Positions 1-8,149 are shown, numbered from the stretch's first letter. The stretch: DNA of 19,691 bases from DATBFG01 sp036558645 (GCA_036558645.1 DATBFG010000058.1:1-19691); one strand, 5' to 3'. Numbers and translations: made by a program. Notes: a model not told the origin generated them from the sequence alone.

Positions 1-41
1 GTTTAGCAAACCGCCGCATTCGGCCACTCTGCCACCTCTCC
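1..41 (-). tRNA. tRNA-Ser(GCU), 5' part only, cut by window start
   Basis: Read on the minus strand from 41 to 1, the sequence starts GGAGAGG (acceptor 5' strand). It continues with TG and a serine-type D arm (GCAGAGTGGCCGAATGC), then an anticodon stem-loop with GCT at positions 7-5, flanked by TT and AA. The first anticodon stem pairs (G-C and T-A) are visible before the window ends. The 3' half, with the long variable arm, T arm and 3' acceptor strand, lies outside the window. Seryl identity rests on the D-arm pattern and the GCU anticodon. Confidence 0.88.
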
Positions 42-62
42 GGCGTGCGGAATTACAGTTTA

Positions 63-149
63 CCACGCGAGTTGAGGAAGGCGTTACCCTTTCAATCGTA
101 AGCGCTTGCCCAACTTGCCGCTCCGCAACTCGTGGCGTTACTCGGCAAG
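63..149. repeat. Nested inverted repeats upstream of the tRNA and phosphoesterase genes
   Basis: Two inverted-repeat pairs lie in the gene-free stretch 42-274. CTTGCCG (114-120) matches CGGCAAG (143-149) perfectly. CCACGCGAGTTG (63-74) pairs with CAACTCGTGG (126-135) apart from a 2-nt insertion. The octamer GGCGTTAC also occurs twice directly (near 79 and 134). They could form a cruciform or a leader structure for either divergent gene, but no promoter is clear and chance pairing cannot be excluded. Confidence 0.25.
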
Positions 150-274
150 CCGGACAGCATTCTTACCGTCCCACTTCCGCCCCGTAATGTCAGTCTAGAG
201 CTGAGAGTTTGTCTCCTGAGCTATGTCCTAGGCGGGCGTCGGCTATCGCTATACCAGATATAGGGGTGATCGCG

Positions 275-2464
275 ATGGCATACATCAGTCGATTGGCTCG
301 CTTCTTCTTCGCGCTTGTCCGGATCGCTTTCTGCGTTGCACTAAGTTGCCAGTCCATATCAGTTCAAGGGCAACAAAACCCAGAAGTCTACAAGGCGGCG
401 ATCAAACACATTGTCTTCATCATTAAAGAGAACCGGACATTCGATAACTTGTTCGGCACGTTCCCTGGCGCCGATGGTGCGACAACAGCAATGATTTCTA
501 CGGGAGAAACCATACAACTCGGACACACTCCAGACAGTCTTTCCCGAGATATCGATCACAGCTGGTCAGGCACTCTGCAAGCCATGGACCATGGCAAGAT
601 GGACAGGTTCGATGCAGGACGGGATTGCAGCATCAATGGCGACCTTCTTTGCCTATCGCAATACCAGCCTGAAGACGTCCCCAACTACTTTGCCTATGCC
701 AATTACTTCGTACTTGCGGACAAGACCTTTGCTTCCACTAAGGCGCCGAGTTTTCCCAATCATCTTTATACGATTGCCGAAAATGGTGCCAGCGGTCTGA
801 CGAATCCGCGACTTAAAGGAACTAACTGGGGATGTGATGCCCTTCCGGGAACAACGTTTGCGTCAGTAGATGAGAATGGAATGTTGACTGACGTGTTTCC
901 TTGCTTGGAGCTCCAAACTCTGGCGGATAACCTCGAAGCTGCGGGGATAAGCTGGAAGTACTATGCCCCGCCCCTGGGCAGCGGCGGTTATATATGGTCT
1001 TCGTTTGATGCTATCGATCACATCCGCAATGGTCCACTGTGGAATGAGCGCGTCGTGCCGGATACTCAATTTGTTGCGGATGCACTAGCCGGAACATTGC
1101 CCAGCGTGAGTTGGCTGACCACCAGCGCAGAAAATAGTGAACATCCACCTTGCAGTGTTTGCCAGGGTGAGAACTGGACGGTTACGCAACTCAACGCTGT
1201 TATGCAGGGTCCAGACTGGAATTCGACGGCCGTCTTCGTGGTGTGGGACGATTTCGGAGGCTTCTACGATCACGTTGCTCCGCCTCACGTTGATCAATAC
1301 GGCTTGGGTATGCGTGTACCACTTCTGATCATTTCTCCGTATGCTAAGCAGGGTTATGTCTCTCACACTATCTACGAATTCTCCTCTTTCTCCAAGTTTG
1401 TTGAAAACCGGTTCAAGATTCCGGTACTGCCAACCGACAGAACGGTGAATGATCTTACCGATGCTTTCGATCTGACCCAAACGCCACTGCCACCCTTGAT
1501 ATTGCCCACGCGGCACTGTTTCCCGGTATCGCCCTTGAAACTCAATTTCCCGCGGCAACTGGCCGGTACCCCGAGTAGTGAACAGACAATCAAGATCAGC
1601 AACTTCGGCACCAATCCATTAACATTTTCCGGCGTGAAAGTAAGCGGCGACTACAGTGTCACGCACTCGTGTGCCGGCAAGATCCAGCCAGGCAAATATT
1701 GTTCGATCAGGGTGACGTTCTCTCCCACCGGAACAGGATCGCGGACTGGAACAGTGACCTTGACGGATGACGATCCGACATCACCTCAAGTCGTGCCTCT
1801 CAGTGGCATCGGCACCCTGGTTGGGCTGGCTCCAACCCTCATCGACTTCGGGATTCGACCAGTCGGCGTCAAGTCGACGGCCAAAGTTGTGACATTAAGT
1901 AATCGGGGAACGGCTTCCCTCAACATTCTTTCGGTGGCTCCGTCGCAAGATTTTTCGGAGACGAATGATTGCGGACCAAGCTTACCTGCCGGATCAAGTT
2001 GCTCCATCAGCATCTCTTTCAAGCCTACGGCTGTAGGAAGGCGGCCCGGGACTCTAACGATCTCCGACGACGATGGCGCAAGCCCCCACGTGGTTTCCCT
2101 GACCGGCGTCGGGACATTCCTGTCCGTTTCATCTTCCAACCTATACTTCCCAGGACAACCAGTGGGGACATGGAGCGCACCCCAAACAGTGACCTTGACC
2201 AACCGCAACACCGTGACCCTCAACGTCGCGGAAATTTCCCTGACGGGAATTGTGGGCACTACCGGAGGAAATCTCTTTCCCGACGTTAATACGATTGAAT
2301 TTGCGGAGACGAATAACTGCAATGGGATTGCCCCAGGAGCATCATGCTCTGTTGATCTCAGCTTCGGCCCGCAGGTTATTGGCACCCGTCGCGCTGAACT
2401 GGCGATCAGCTACGATGAGGTCGACAGCCCGACTATCGTAAGTATGTCCGGCCTTGGGAAATGA
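275..2464 (+). CDS. Secreted phosphoesterase (phospholipase C / AcpA type) with three C-terminal ASH repeats
   Basis: This is probably an exported phosphoesterase of the phospholipase C/acid phosphatase family (PF04185). The ATG at 275 is chosen over the upstream TTG at 209. It follows an AGGGG Shine-Dalgarno with 8-nt spacing and begins a clean signal peptide (about residues 1-32: RLAR, a hydrophobic core, then VQG-QQ). The catalytic domain covers about residues 43-415. It shows IIKENRTFDNLFG (E52, N53), then APSFPNHLY, VVWDDFGGFYDHVAPP (D325, D326, D332, H333) and PLLIISPYAKQG, all family metal- or substrate-site blocks. Residues about 420-729 are three immunoglobulin-like ASH (choice-of-anchor D) repeats, each with an FxxxxVG-type start, a central Cys pair, and ending in SLTGVGT or a close variant. 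Such repeats are common on secreted acidobacterial proteins. The substrate (phospholipid or phosphomonoester) cannot be decided. The protein is 729 aa. Confidence 0.85.
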   Translation: MAYISRLARFFFALVRIAFCVALSCQSISVQGQQNPEVYKAAIKHIVFIIKENRTFDNLFGTFPGADGATTAMISTGETIQLGHTPDSLSRDIDHSWSGTLQAMDHGKMDRFDAGRDCSINGDLLCLSQYQPEDVPNYFAYANYFVLADKTFASTKAPSFPNHLYTIAENGASGLTNPRLKGTNWGCDALPGTTFASVDENGMLTDVFPCLELQTLADNLEAAGISWKYYAPPLGSGGYIWSSFDAIDHIRNGPLWNERVVPDTQFVADALAGTLPSVSWLTTSAENSEHPPCSVCQGENWTVTQLNAVMQGPDWNSTAVFVVWDDFGGFYDHVAPPHVDQYGLGMRVPLLIISPYAKQGYVSHTIYEFSSFSKFVENRFKIPVLPTDRTVNDLTDAFDLTQTPLPPLILPTRHCFPVSPLKLNFPRQLAGTPSSEQTIKISNFGTNPLTFSGVKVSGDYSVTHSCAGKIQPGKYCSIRVTFSPTGTGSRTGTVTLTDDDPTSPQVVPLSGIGTLVGLAPTLIDFGIRPVGVKSTAKVVTLSNRGTASLNILSVAPSQDFSETNDCGPSLPAGSSCSISISFKPTAVGRRPGTLTISDDDGASPHVVSLTGVGTFLSVSSSNLYFPGQPVGTWSAPQTVTLTNRNTVTLNVAEISLTGIVGTTGGNLFPDVNTIEFAETNNCNGIAPGASCSVDLSFGPQVIGTRRAELAISYDEVDSPTIVSMSGLGK

Positions 2465-2507
2465 CGTTTGGTTGAACTCAGCAAGAATAAGGCTGGATGT
2501 GATTAGG

Positions 2508-2531
2508 CACTAGCCGCCATACCGGCTAGTG
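2508..2531. terminator. Perfect 9-bp hairpin at a convergent gene junction
   Basis: CACTAGCCG (2508-2516) and CGGCTAGTG (2523-2531) are perfect inverted copies around a 6-nt loop. The element includes the stop codon and last codons of the minus-strand TPR-peptidase gene and lies 44 nt after the plus-strand phosphoesterase stop. No long T tract follows on either strand. It is therefore a plausible bidirectional stop or 3'-end stabiliser rather than a textbook intrinsic terminator. Confidence 0.5.
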
Positions 2532-3976
2532 AGATATTTCCTAAGCTCTGCCTGCAGTTGTCCATAGTCGGAATGGATGGTAGCCCGGAGGGCCGCCTCA
2601 GTTGAGCTACCTTCTCCGATTCGCTCCAACAGCCGGCGGATGTCGCTGATGCCGTACGTATCCTTTATATATTCGGCTGCAGCGAGGGACTCGTCGTAAG
2701 CCAGGACAGCCTCCATTGACGAGAGACGCATGAACGTAGCTTCCAGGGCATTGAGGGGAATTTCGTGTTGAGCCTGAAAGAGTTGCGCGAGGCGTTGGCC
2801 CCGCGACGAAACCGATTTCGGCTCAAGTATTTGCGCCACACCCTCATTCAGCCATTGCGGGCAGCGCCCCCCAGCCAACTGATTAATAAATGAGTGAGCC
2901 AATTCGTGCTTCAGGACCCGAGCCAGATCCGAGTTGACCGACTCAAGCCCCTGTACCGGGATACGAAGCTTGCCATCGTTCACAGCGCCGCTCCAGGAAG
3001 GCGCCTGTGTCACGTCGAAAAATGCCCGATCGGTGTAGAGGACGACCGCGATATTACGTGGTGCGACGCCAAGTTGCATGCTCAAGTCCTCATAGTCGGA
3101 TTCAAGCAAGGCAATCAGTTCGTGCCGTAGCGAAGCAGGAGTCTGTCTGCCCTCGTAACGCAAGGTAAAGTGGCTGCTTTCGTTCTCGGAAAAGTTGGCT
3201 TCGGCGCGCGTTTCGCGCTCGGCCTTATCCAGGTACTGCTGAACCATCGCATCCGGACGAAGCTCCAGTGAGCGTTTCCAGTTGCGGATAGCCTCACGAG
3301 TTCGGTTAGTGGCGAATTGGGTATAGCCCAGGACGGCCAGGGTGTCCGGAGAATCGGGAGCCATTCGCACGGCGCGTTCGGCATAACCCAGGGCTGCGGC
3401 GGCATTTCCCGTCCGGACCAGCAGGGCAGCGTAATAATTAAGGATAGTTGGATTTTGCGAGTCGAAGCGCAGGGCTCGCTCAAAGTAGCTTCCGGCTTTG
3501 CTGAAATTCGCGTGCTCAAATTCAAATTTGCCAGCGGTGAAGTAGGCCGCGGCCGTAGCATTGCTATCGCCTTTGGCCTCAATTGCGGCAAGCGCGTCGG
3601 GGTCGACCTTATTTCCGTGGATGACTTGATCCGAGGCATCCTCGGGGGCACCGCTCAGATTTTCGCCGGGTGTGAAGGCGGGAACATCCGCCGCGTTCTT
3701 GGTGTCCAATGTACTGGCGTATTGAGGCGGGACCCCGCCAACTTCGATTCGCTCAACTGTAGACTTTGGAATGGCATAGGTATTCTCGCCAACGTCATAT
3801 TCGATCCGGGCGCCGTTTTCCTGAACATGATCCGCCCAGATGGTGCGGCCGTTTTTGAGATGGATGGTCTCGGCCAGCGATATTCCAGTCGCCAGCATCA
3901 ATGTAATAAGGAAGGTGACAGAAGCCCGCACTGTGGCGCATTCTAGCAATCGGACAAAGGTCAGAGTAGGTGACAA
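2510..3976 (-). CDS. Exported TPR protein with gluzincin (peptidase MA-like) domain
   Basis: Predicted envelope zinc metallopeptidase joined to tetratricopeptide repeats. The N-terminus has a hydrophobic export segment (VTFLITLMLATGISLA, about residues 20-35). A small strand-rich segment follows (IHLKNGRTIWADHV, then IPKSTVERIEVGG, to about residue 80). Three TPR units span about residues 140-250. The C-terminal domain carries HELAH (H357, E358, H361) and the downstream glutamate in WLNEG (E378), the HExxH+E pattern of the peptidase MA-like family (PF13485). Catalytic activity and substrate are unknown; the TPRs suggest a protein partner. The start is unresolved. The longest frame uses a TTG at 3976 that overlaps the divergent M1 gene by 7 nt. 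A GTG at 3931 (residue 16) would also give a signal peptide. Neither has a clear Shine-Dalgarno. Confidence 0.82.
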   Translation of the reverse strand: MSPTLTFVRLLECATVRASVTFLITLMLATGISLAETIHLKNGRTIWADHVQENGARIEYDVGENTYAIPKSTVERIEVGGVPPQYASTLDTKNAADVPAFTPGENLSGAPEDASDQVIHGNKVDPDALAAIEAKGDSNATAAAYFTAGKFEFEHANFSKAGSYFERALRFDSQNPTILNYYAALLVRTGNAAAALGYAERAVRMAPDSPDTLAVLGYTQFATNRTREAIRNWKRSLELRPDAMVQQYLDKAERETRAEANFSENESSHFTLRYEGRQTPASLRHELIALLESDYEDLSMQLGVAPRNIAVVLYTDRAFFDVTQAPSWSGAVNDGKLRIPVQGLESVNSDLARVLKHELAHSFINQLAGGRCPQWLNEGVAQILEPKSVSSRGQRLAQLFQAQHEIPLNALEATFMRLSSMEAVLAYDESLAAAEYIKDTYGISDIRRLLERIGEGSSTEAALRATIHSDYGQLQAELRKYLTSRYGG

Positions 3977-6522
3977 AAGTCATTCGGCACATGGGTCTCG
4001 CGGCCATTGCCCTGTATCTACTGATGGGCATAGAGATCGCCGCGCCCGCGCAGACCACGGAAGCACCCAAGGCAGACGCGGGCAAACCTGCGGAGACGCT
4101 TTACTTTCAGTTAAGAGGCGCCGGGCTTGATAAGCACCGCGTTTACCGAGTGCGCGACGCCTCCTTCAATCGCGGTGCGATTCACATCACCCTGGATGAC
4201 GGGGTCATCGCCTTTACTGAAGACGTCGCGGGCCATGTCACCGGTGCATTCTTTCAGGGCGAGGGTGAAGTTCTGCTCCTTCCCCCAGACCAGGCGGAGC
4301 GTGCATCGATGGTGCTTTTTACGGGTGCCGCGATTCTGGAGGAACGCTTTTCCACGGCATACTTCCGCTTCAACGATAAGACGTTCAGCGAATTGATGCC
4401 ATCGCTGCGCATGGCGGATGACCTTGAAGAATTTGCCACCCAGTGGAATCTCACTGCGAAAAATCTCGCGGCCGCGGATGCTTTGCGTCTCCTGCTTACT
4501 TTCAGCCGCTCACTTCCGGTAGCATCGCCCACCGGTGCTCAGCCGTCGCAGGATGCTGCTATGGACGACCATTTTCTACATGCGCGGCTCCAGGGCGAGA
4601 AGCTCGGGAACTTTGATGTCGCCTATGATTCAGTCGCTTCCGAACAGGTGTGGGTCGGTCAACTCCGAACCGTGCAGGACATCAGCTTTTACGATATGTG
4701 GGCATCCTTTGCTTCGACCCGGGCCGGAGTTCGTCACGATGCGTTGAACACGGTCACAGATGAAGGGAAGAGCGGCGACCTTACAATCTCGCATTTCAAG
4801 ATAAAAACCGATGTTCATCCTCCGACTGAGATCAGCGCCGAGGCATGGCTGGAAGGTACTGTACATCAAGGAGGGCAGCGCGCGGTTCTGTTCGAATTGT
4901 CGCGGGCTCTCATTATCCAGAGTGTCGATGCCGACGGTGTTCCTTTGGAATTCATTCACAATCCGGCGCTCGAAGGATCGCATCGTGCACGGCTTGGAAA
5001 TGATCTGGTTGCCTTAATATTTCCTGCACCGCTGCAGGCAGGTCAAAAACTTAAGTTGCATTTCTCATATAGTGGCAGTGTGCTATCCGAAGCAGGCAAC
5101 GGTCTTCTTTATGTGGGGGCCCGGGGCACGTGGTATCCAAATCGTGGGCTCGCCATGGCGGACTATGACCTGGAATTCCACACCCCTTTCGGCTGGACAT
5201 TGCTTGCCACAGGTAAGCGAGTGGAGAAGACCATGGGTTCGGCCGTCGACGCTCCTTCCGAGCAAGTTACACGCTGGGTAACGGAACGGCCGATCCCCGT
5301 AGCAGGATTCAATCTTGGACGCTACACACGTGCCACCGCCCGGGCCGGAGAGATGACGGTCGAGACCTATGCGGCTGAAGGAGTAGAACGGTCCTTTCCG
5401 AAAGCGGCCGTGGAAGCGGCATCGCCCATCTCACCACCGCCGCGGGGCGTGCGACCGCGTACAAATCTTTTGAATATCACTCCCCCGCCTCCATCTCCAG
5501 CGCGCAATGCCCAGGCAGTGGCCGATCGATCTGCGAGAGCAATTGAATACTTTGAAAAGCGATTTGGTCCTTATCCTTATAGCTCGCTCGCCTTGACGCA
5601 GTTTCCCGGCGTCCTGAGCCAAGGCTGGCCGGGTTTGATTTTTCTTTCCAGCTTCTCATTCTTGACTCCTGCCGAGAGACAACAGTTGCACATGCCCCAA
5701 GTGGACATGATTCTAAGTGAAGGCGTCATCGCTCACGAGACGGCCCACCAATGGTGGGGGGATTTAGTTGGGTGGAGCGGTTATCGCGATCAGTGGATCG
5801 TGGAAGGACTGGCCAACTACAGTTCTCTCATGCTCCTGGAATCGGAAAACCCCGAACAGTTCCGCACGGTGATGGAAAAGTACCGCGAAGGGCTTCTTGA
5901 GAAAAACAAGCAGGGGGACCAGTTACTGGAAGCAGGCCCCGTGACTCTTGGCAGTCGCTTGTCTTCGTCGCATTTTCCCGATGGGTATGAAGCCATCAGT
6001 TATGGCCGAGGTACGTGGTTGTTCCACATGTTGCGGAATATGATGCGTGACGCCAGTCGTAAGAGTGGGCGCTCGGCGCAAGCCACACCGGCCGATGAGC
6101 CATTCGTGCGCGCTTTGCTGAAAGCTCGCAAGCGGTACGAAGGAAAATCAATTACCACCCGTGATCTTTTGCAAGCATTCGAGGAGGAACTGCCGCCATC
6201 GCTTTGGTATGAGGATCACAAATCACTTGATTGGTTTTTTCAAGGCTGGGTGAACGGCACGGCTGTGCCGCGCTTCGATTTACAGGGGGTAAAGTATGCC
6301 GACAAGGGCGCAACGACATTGGTGACTGGCACCATCACGGAAAAATTCGCTCCCAAAGATCTAGTCACCCCAATTCCGGTTTATGCGGTGGTCGGGAACA
6401 AATCGACCTTTCTGGGACAGGTCTTTGTGGACGGCCTTGAGACTCCCTTTCATCTCACCGCACCTACGGGCACCCGTCGGATTGTGCTCGATCCTGCAGA
6501 AACGCTTCTCACCCGGCGGTAA
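3970..6522 (+). CDS. Exported M1-family (gluzincin) metallopeptidase lacking a canonical GxMEN motif
   Basis: Predicted periplasmic or secreted zinc peptidase of the M1 aminopeptidase clan. A signal peptide (charged MTKVIRH, hydrophobic GLAAIALYLLMG, cleavage near APAQ) supports the GTG at 3970; ATG 3991 is an alternative that loses the basic segment. Residues about 45-300 form a family-specific N-terminal region. A beta-rich M1-like domain follows to about 480. The catalytic domain has HETAHQWW (H589, E590, H593) and the third zinc ligand E612 in WIVEGLANY, exactly 19 residues after H593. A likely catalytic tyrosine is Y678 in ISYGRGTW. The exopeptidase GxMEN site expected 30-40 residues before HExxH reads VLSQGWPG (548-555), so classical N-terminal amine recognition is doubtful. 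At 850 aa it is long for M1. It is divergent from the TPR-peptidase gene with no intergenic space. Confidence 0.85.
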   Translation: MTKVIRHMGLAAIALYLLMGIEIAAPAQTTEAPKADAGKPAETLYFQLRGAGLDKHRVYRVRDASFNRGAIHITLDDGVIAFTEDVAGHVTGAFFQGEGEVLLLPPDQAERASMVLFTGAAILEERFSTAYFRFNDKTFSELMPSLRMADDLEEFATQWNLTAKNLAAADALRLLLTFSRSLPVASPTGAQPSQDAAMDDHFLHARLQGEKLGNFDVAYDSVASEQVWVGQLRTVQDISFYDMWASFASTRAGVRHDALNTVTDEGKSGDLTISHFKIKTDVHPPTEISAEAWLEGTVHQGGQRAVLFELSRALIIQSVDADGVPLEFIHNPALEGSHRARLGNDLVALIFPAPLQAGQKLKLHFSYSGSVLSEAGNGLLYVGARGTWYPNRGLAMADYDLEFHTPFGWTLLATGKRVEKTMGSAVDAPSEQVTRWVTERPIPVAGFNLGRYTRATARAGEMTVETYAAEGVERSFPKAAVEAASPISPPPRGVRPRTNLLNITPPPPSPARNAQAVADRSARAIEYFEKRFGPYPYSSLALTQFPGVLSQGWPGLIFLSSFSFLTPAERQQLHMPQVDMILSEGVIAHETAHQWWGDLVGWSGYRDQWIVEGLANYSSLMLLESENPEQFRTVMEKYREGLLEKNKQGDQLLEAGPVTLGSRLSSSHFPDGYEAISYGRGTWLFHMLRNMMRDASRKSGRSAQATPADEPFVRALLKARKRYEGKSITTRDLLQAFEEELPPSLWYEDHKSLDWFFQGWVNGTAVPRFDLQGVKYADKGATTLVTGTITEKFAPKDLVTPIPVYAVVGNKSTFLGQVFVDGLETPFHLTAPTGTRRIVLDPAETLLTRR

Positions 6523-6542
6523 TCCTGATTCTTGTTTCAGGA
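6523..6542 (+). terminator. Weak hairpin after the M1 peptidase gene
   Basis: TCCTGA (6523-6528) and TCAGGA (6537-6542) form a 6-bp stem with an 8-nt T-rich loop starting right after the stop codon, followed by ATTTAACT. The stem is short and AT-poor tracts are lacking, so this is only a possible terminator. Confidence 0.28.
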
Positions 6543-6710
6543 ATTTAACTGCCTATCCTTCCCGAACCGGAATGCCCTGTCCGATCCCTCGCTCGAACAA
6601 TCAATCGATGTCAGGCTAAGTCCTTTGTTCGCGTAAGCGTGCTTATGTCGACGTCCCAAGGCATCAAGGCATGGCGATTGCAAGAGGATTTGTGTTCTGC
6701 GGAGGTGACT

Positions 6711-7175
6711 GTGATACCCGTGACGATCAATGGCCGAGTGGCTTCGACGAACAACTCAGCGCGAGGATCTACGCGAGCAATTCGAATGGCGGGAAGCATT
6801 CTGATCGTCGAAGACGAGGAATTTGTTCGCAAGGTCACTTGTGAGGTCTTGCGGGCATCGGGTTTTCGCGTCTTTACTGCGGCGGATGCCGGCGACGCCA
6901 TGGCGATTTTTCGGGCGCATCAAATGGAAATTGAACTTGTGCTCACAGACATGGTCATGCCTGGCCGCAGCGGTAAGCTCTTGGCTAAGGACCTGCAGAA
7001 TTTGAAGCCAGAACTGCGAATTATCGTGACCTCCGGCTATGGTGAATCCGATATGGACGGAGGATTGCCTGGGAGCGACTCAATTTACTATCTTCCGAAA
7101 CCCTACTCAGCCGAGACCCTGATTCTGAAAGTGCAAGGTGTGATCGAGAGAATGCACCAGTGTCTGGCGCTGTAG
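6711..7175 (+). CDS. Stand-alone receiver-domain response regulator (CheY-like)
   Basis: Single REC domain with no output domain. The GTG at 6711 is chosen because GGAGGT lies at 6701-6706; the frame stays open upstream to GTG 6639, and ATG 6786 would start right at the domain. With this start the protein is 154 aa. A polar 25-residue N-terminal tail is followed by the receiver: the acidic pair E34/D35 in LIVEDEE, the phosphoacceptor D80 in VLTDMVMPG, T107 in IIVTSGYG and K130 in YLPKPYS. The LTDMVMPG and TSGY pattern resembles receivers fused to hybrid histidine kinases more than transcription-factor receivers. It would act by phosphorylation-dependent protein binding. It is convergent with the stator operon, which hints at motility signalling but does not show it. 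No kinase is adjacent. Confidence 0.88.
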   Translation: MIPVTINGRVASTNNSARGSTRAIRMAGSILIVEDEEFVRKVTCEVLRASGFRVFTAADAGDAMAIFRAHQMEIELVLTDMVMPGRSGKLLAKDLQNLKPELRIIVTSGYGESDMDGGLPGSDSIYYLPKPYSAETLILKVQGVIERMHQCLAL

Positions 7176-7202
7176 GCTTAAGTTTCGCCACTCCCTACAG
7201 CG
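7168..7202. terminator. Perfect 9-bp inverted repeat spanning the response-regulator stop codon
   Basis: CGCTGTAGG (7168-7176) and CCTACAGCG (7194-7202) are perfect inverted copies with a 17-nt spacer. The left arm contains the TAG stop (7173-7175) of the response regulator. The right arm lies 48 nt beyond the convergent motB stop. There is no T run, so if it ends transcription the mechanism is not a classical intrinsic one. Placement matches the hairpin at 2508-2531. Confidence 0.42.
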
Positions 7203-7249
7203 GTGCGCCGGATAACTTGCACCCTGCGAGCCCGCGGCGAACCTGAACT

Positions 7250-8149
7250 CTATTTGGCTAGGCTTGGCGAAGGCTTGGCGGTCGCGCTTCGCGCTTGACC
7301 TGACTTCGCCAGGGATGTAGCACCATCCGTTGGGCCTGGAACATCAGGAAGATCCTGCAGCGAAATCGAGCGCCCCAGGATGACGACGTCGACGCGACGA
7401 TTCAGCGCGCGTCCATCTCCGTTTCGGTTGCTGGCGATGGGATGGAATTCCGCATAGCCGGCCGCCGAGAGGCGCTCCGGACTAAACCGATATTTGGTAA
7501 TAAGAAGCCTGATCATCTCGGTGGCACGTGATGTCGATAGTTCCCAGTTCGATTCGAACTGACTGTTGTGGATCGGCACATCGTCTGTGTGACCCTCAAT
7601 GCGTATTCGATATTGGCGTTCTGACAAGAGCTCCGCCATTCGCCCAAAAGCCTGCTGCGAGCCTGCCTTGATCTGATCGGACCCGCTGTCGAAGAAGCCG
7701 ATTTCGCGGAGGCTGATAACCAGCCCGTCTGGCTCATCGCGAATCGCAACTTCCTGGCGCTGAATTTCGGGCGCCAGCGCTTGCTCAAGTTCCTTTCGAA
7801 GCGACTTCAGATCACCGTTCTCAGCCGCTCCCGAAAGGCCGCCTTTCGGAGGAGGAACGAGTCGTCCAAGGGCAGCGTTGCGTTCAGAATTCTCGATCGC
7901 CTGCACGGTATTGAATGGCATCGGATCGGCGGAGTTAACCGGTATCTGAGTGGACGAAGTCGGGAACACACCCAGCTCCTGAAAGGCGACCTGGATCGCC
8001 ATGGCCAGCTTTCCGACTCTCCGGTGGTCTACCTGCGCAGTGGAATACATCACGACAAAAAACGCGAACAGCAGCGTGATGAAGTCCGCGTAGGAGACCA
8101 ACCATCGTTCATGATTGCCGTGAGAAGCGTGCTTACGTCTGCGAGCCAC
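7250..8149 (-). CDS. motB: Flagellar stator protein MotB
   Basis: MotB anchors the stator to peptidoglycan and, with MotA, forms the ion channel that drives flagellar rotation. A basic N-terminus (ARRRKH) precedes one transmembrane segment, WLVSYADFITLLFAFFVVMYS. D22 corresponds to the ion-binding aspartate (D32 of E. coli). A plug and linker region follows, then an OmpA-like peptidoglycan-binding domain (about residues 150-265) with GFFDSGSDQI, EGHTDDVPI, SNWELSTSRA and LNRRVDVVIL. The last 30 residues are a low-complexity S/A/K/P tail. At 299 aa it is normal for the family. The GTG start is preceded by AGGAGG and overlaps the motA stop by 1 nt (TAGTG), so the two should be translationally coupled. 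The coupling ion (H+ or Na+) cannot be told from this sequence. Confidence 0.95.
   Translation of the reverse strand: MARRRKHASHGNHERWLVSYADFITLLFAFFVVMYSTAQVDHRRVGKLAMAIQVAFQELGVFPTSSTQIPVNSADPMPFNTVQAIENSERNAALGRLVPPPKGGLSGAAENGDLKSLRKELEQALAPEIQRQEVAIRDEPDGLVISLREIGFFDSGSDQIKAGSQQAFGRMAELLSERQYRIRIEGHTDDVPIHNSQFESNWELSTSRATEMIRLLITKYRFSPERLSAAGYAEFHPIASNRNGDGRALNRRVDVVILGRSISLQDLPDVPGPTDGATSLAKSGQARSATAKPSPSLAK

Noticed and set aside
42..85. Minus-strand tRNA promoter (TAAACT as -10 at 62-57)
   Set aside because: The -10 is fair and well placed, but the sequence 17 nt upstream (AACGCC) is not a -35, so support is too thin to annotate.
209..274. 22-residue N-terminal extension of the phosphoesterase from a TTG
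   Set aside because: The ATG at 275 has a good ribosome site and starts the signal peptide directly; the extension would bury it.
1786..2385. 199-aa minus-strand frame under the phosphoesterase gene
   Set aside because: Antisense to the ASH repeats; its composition mirrors their codons and it has no family signature.
3317..3946. 209-aa plus-strand frame opposite the TPR-peptidase gene
   Set aside because: Antisense to clear TPR coding sequence, no ribosome site and no recognisable domain.
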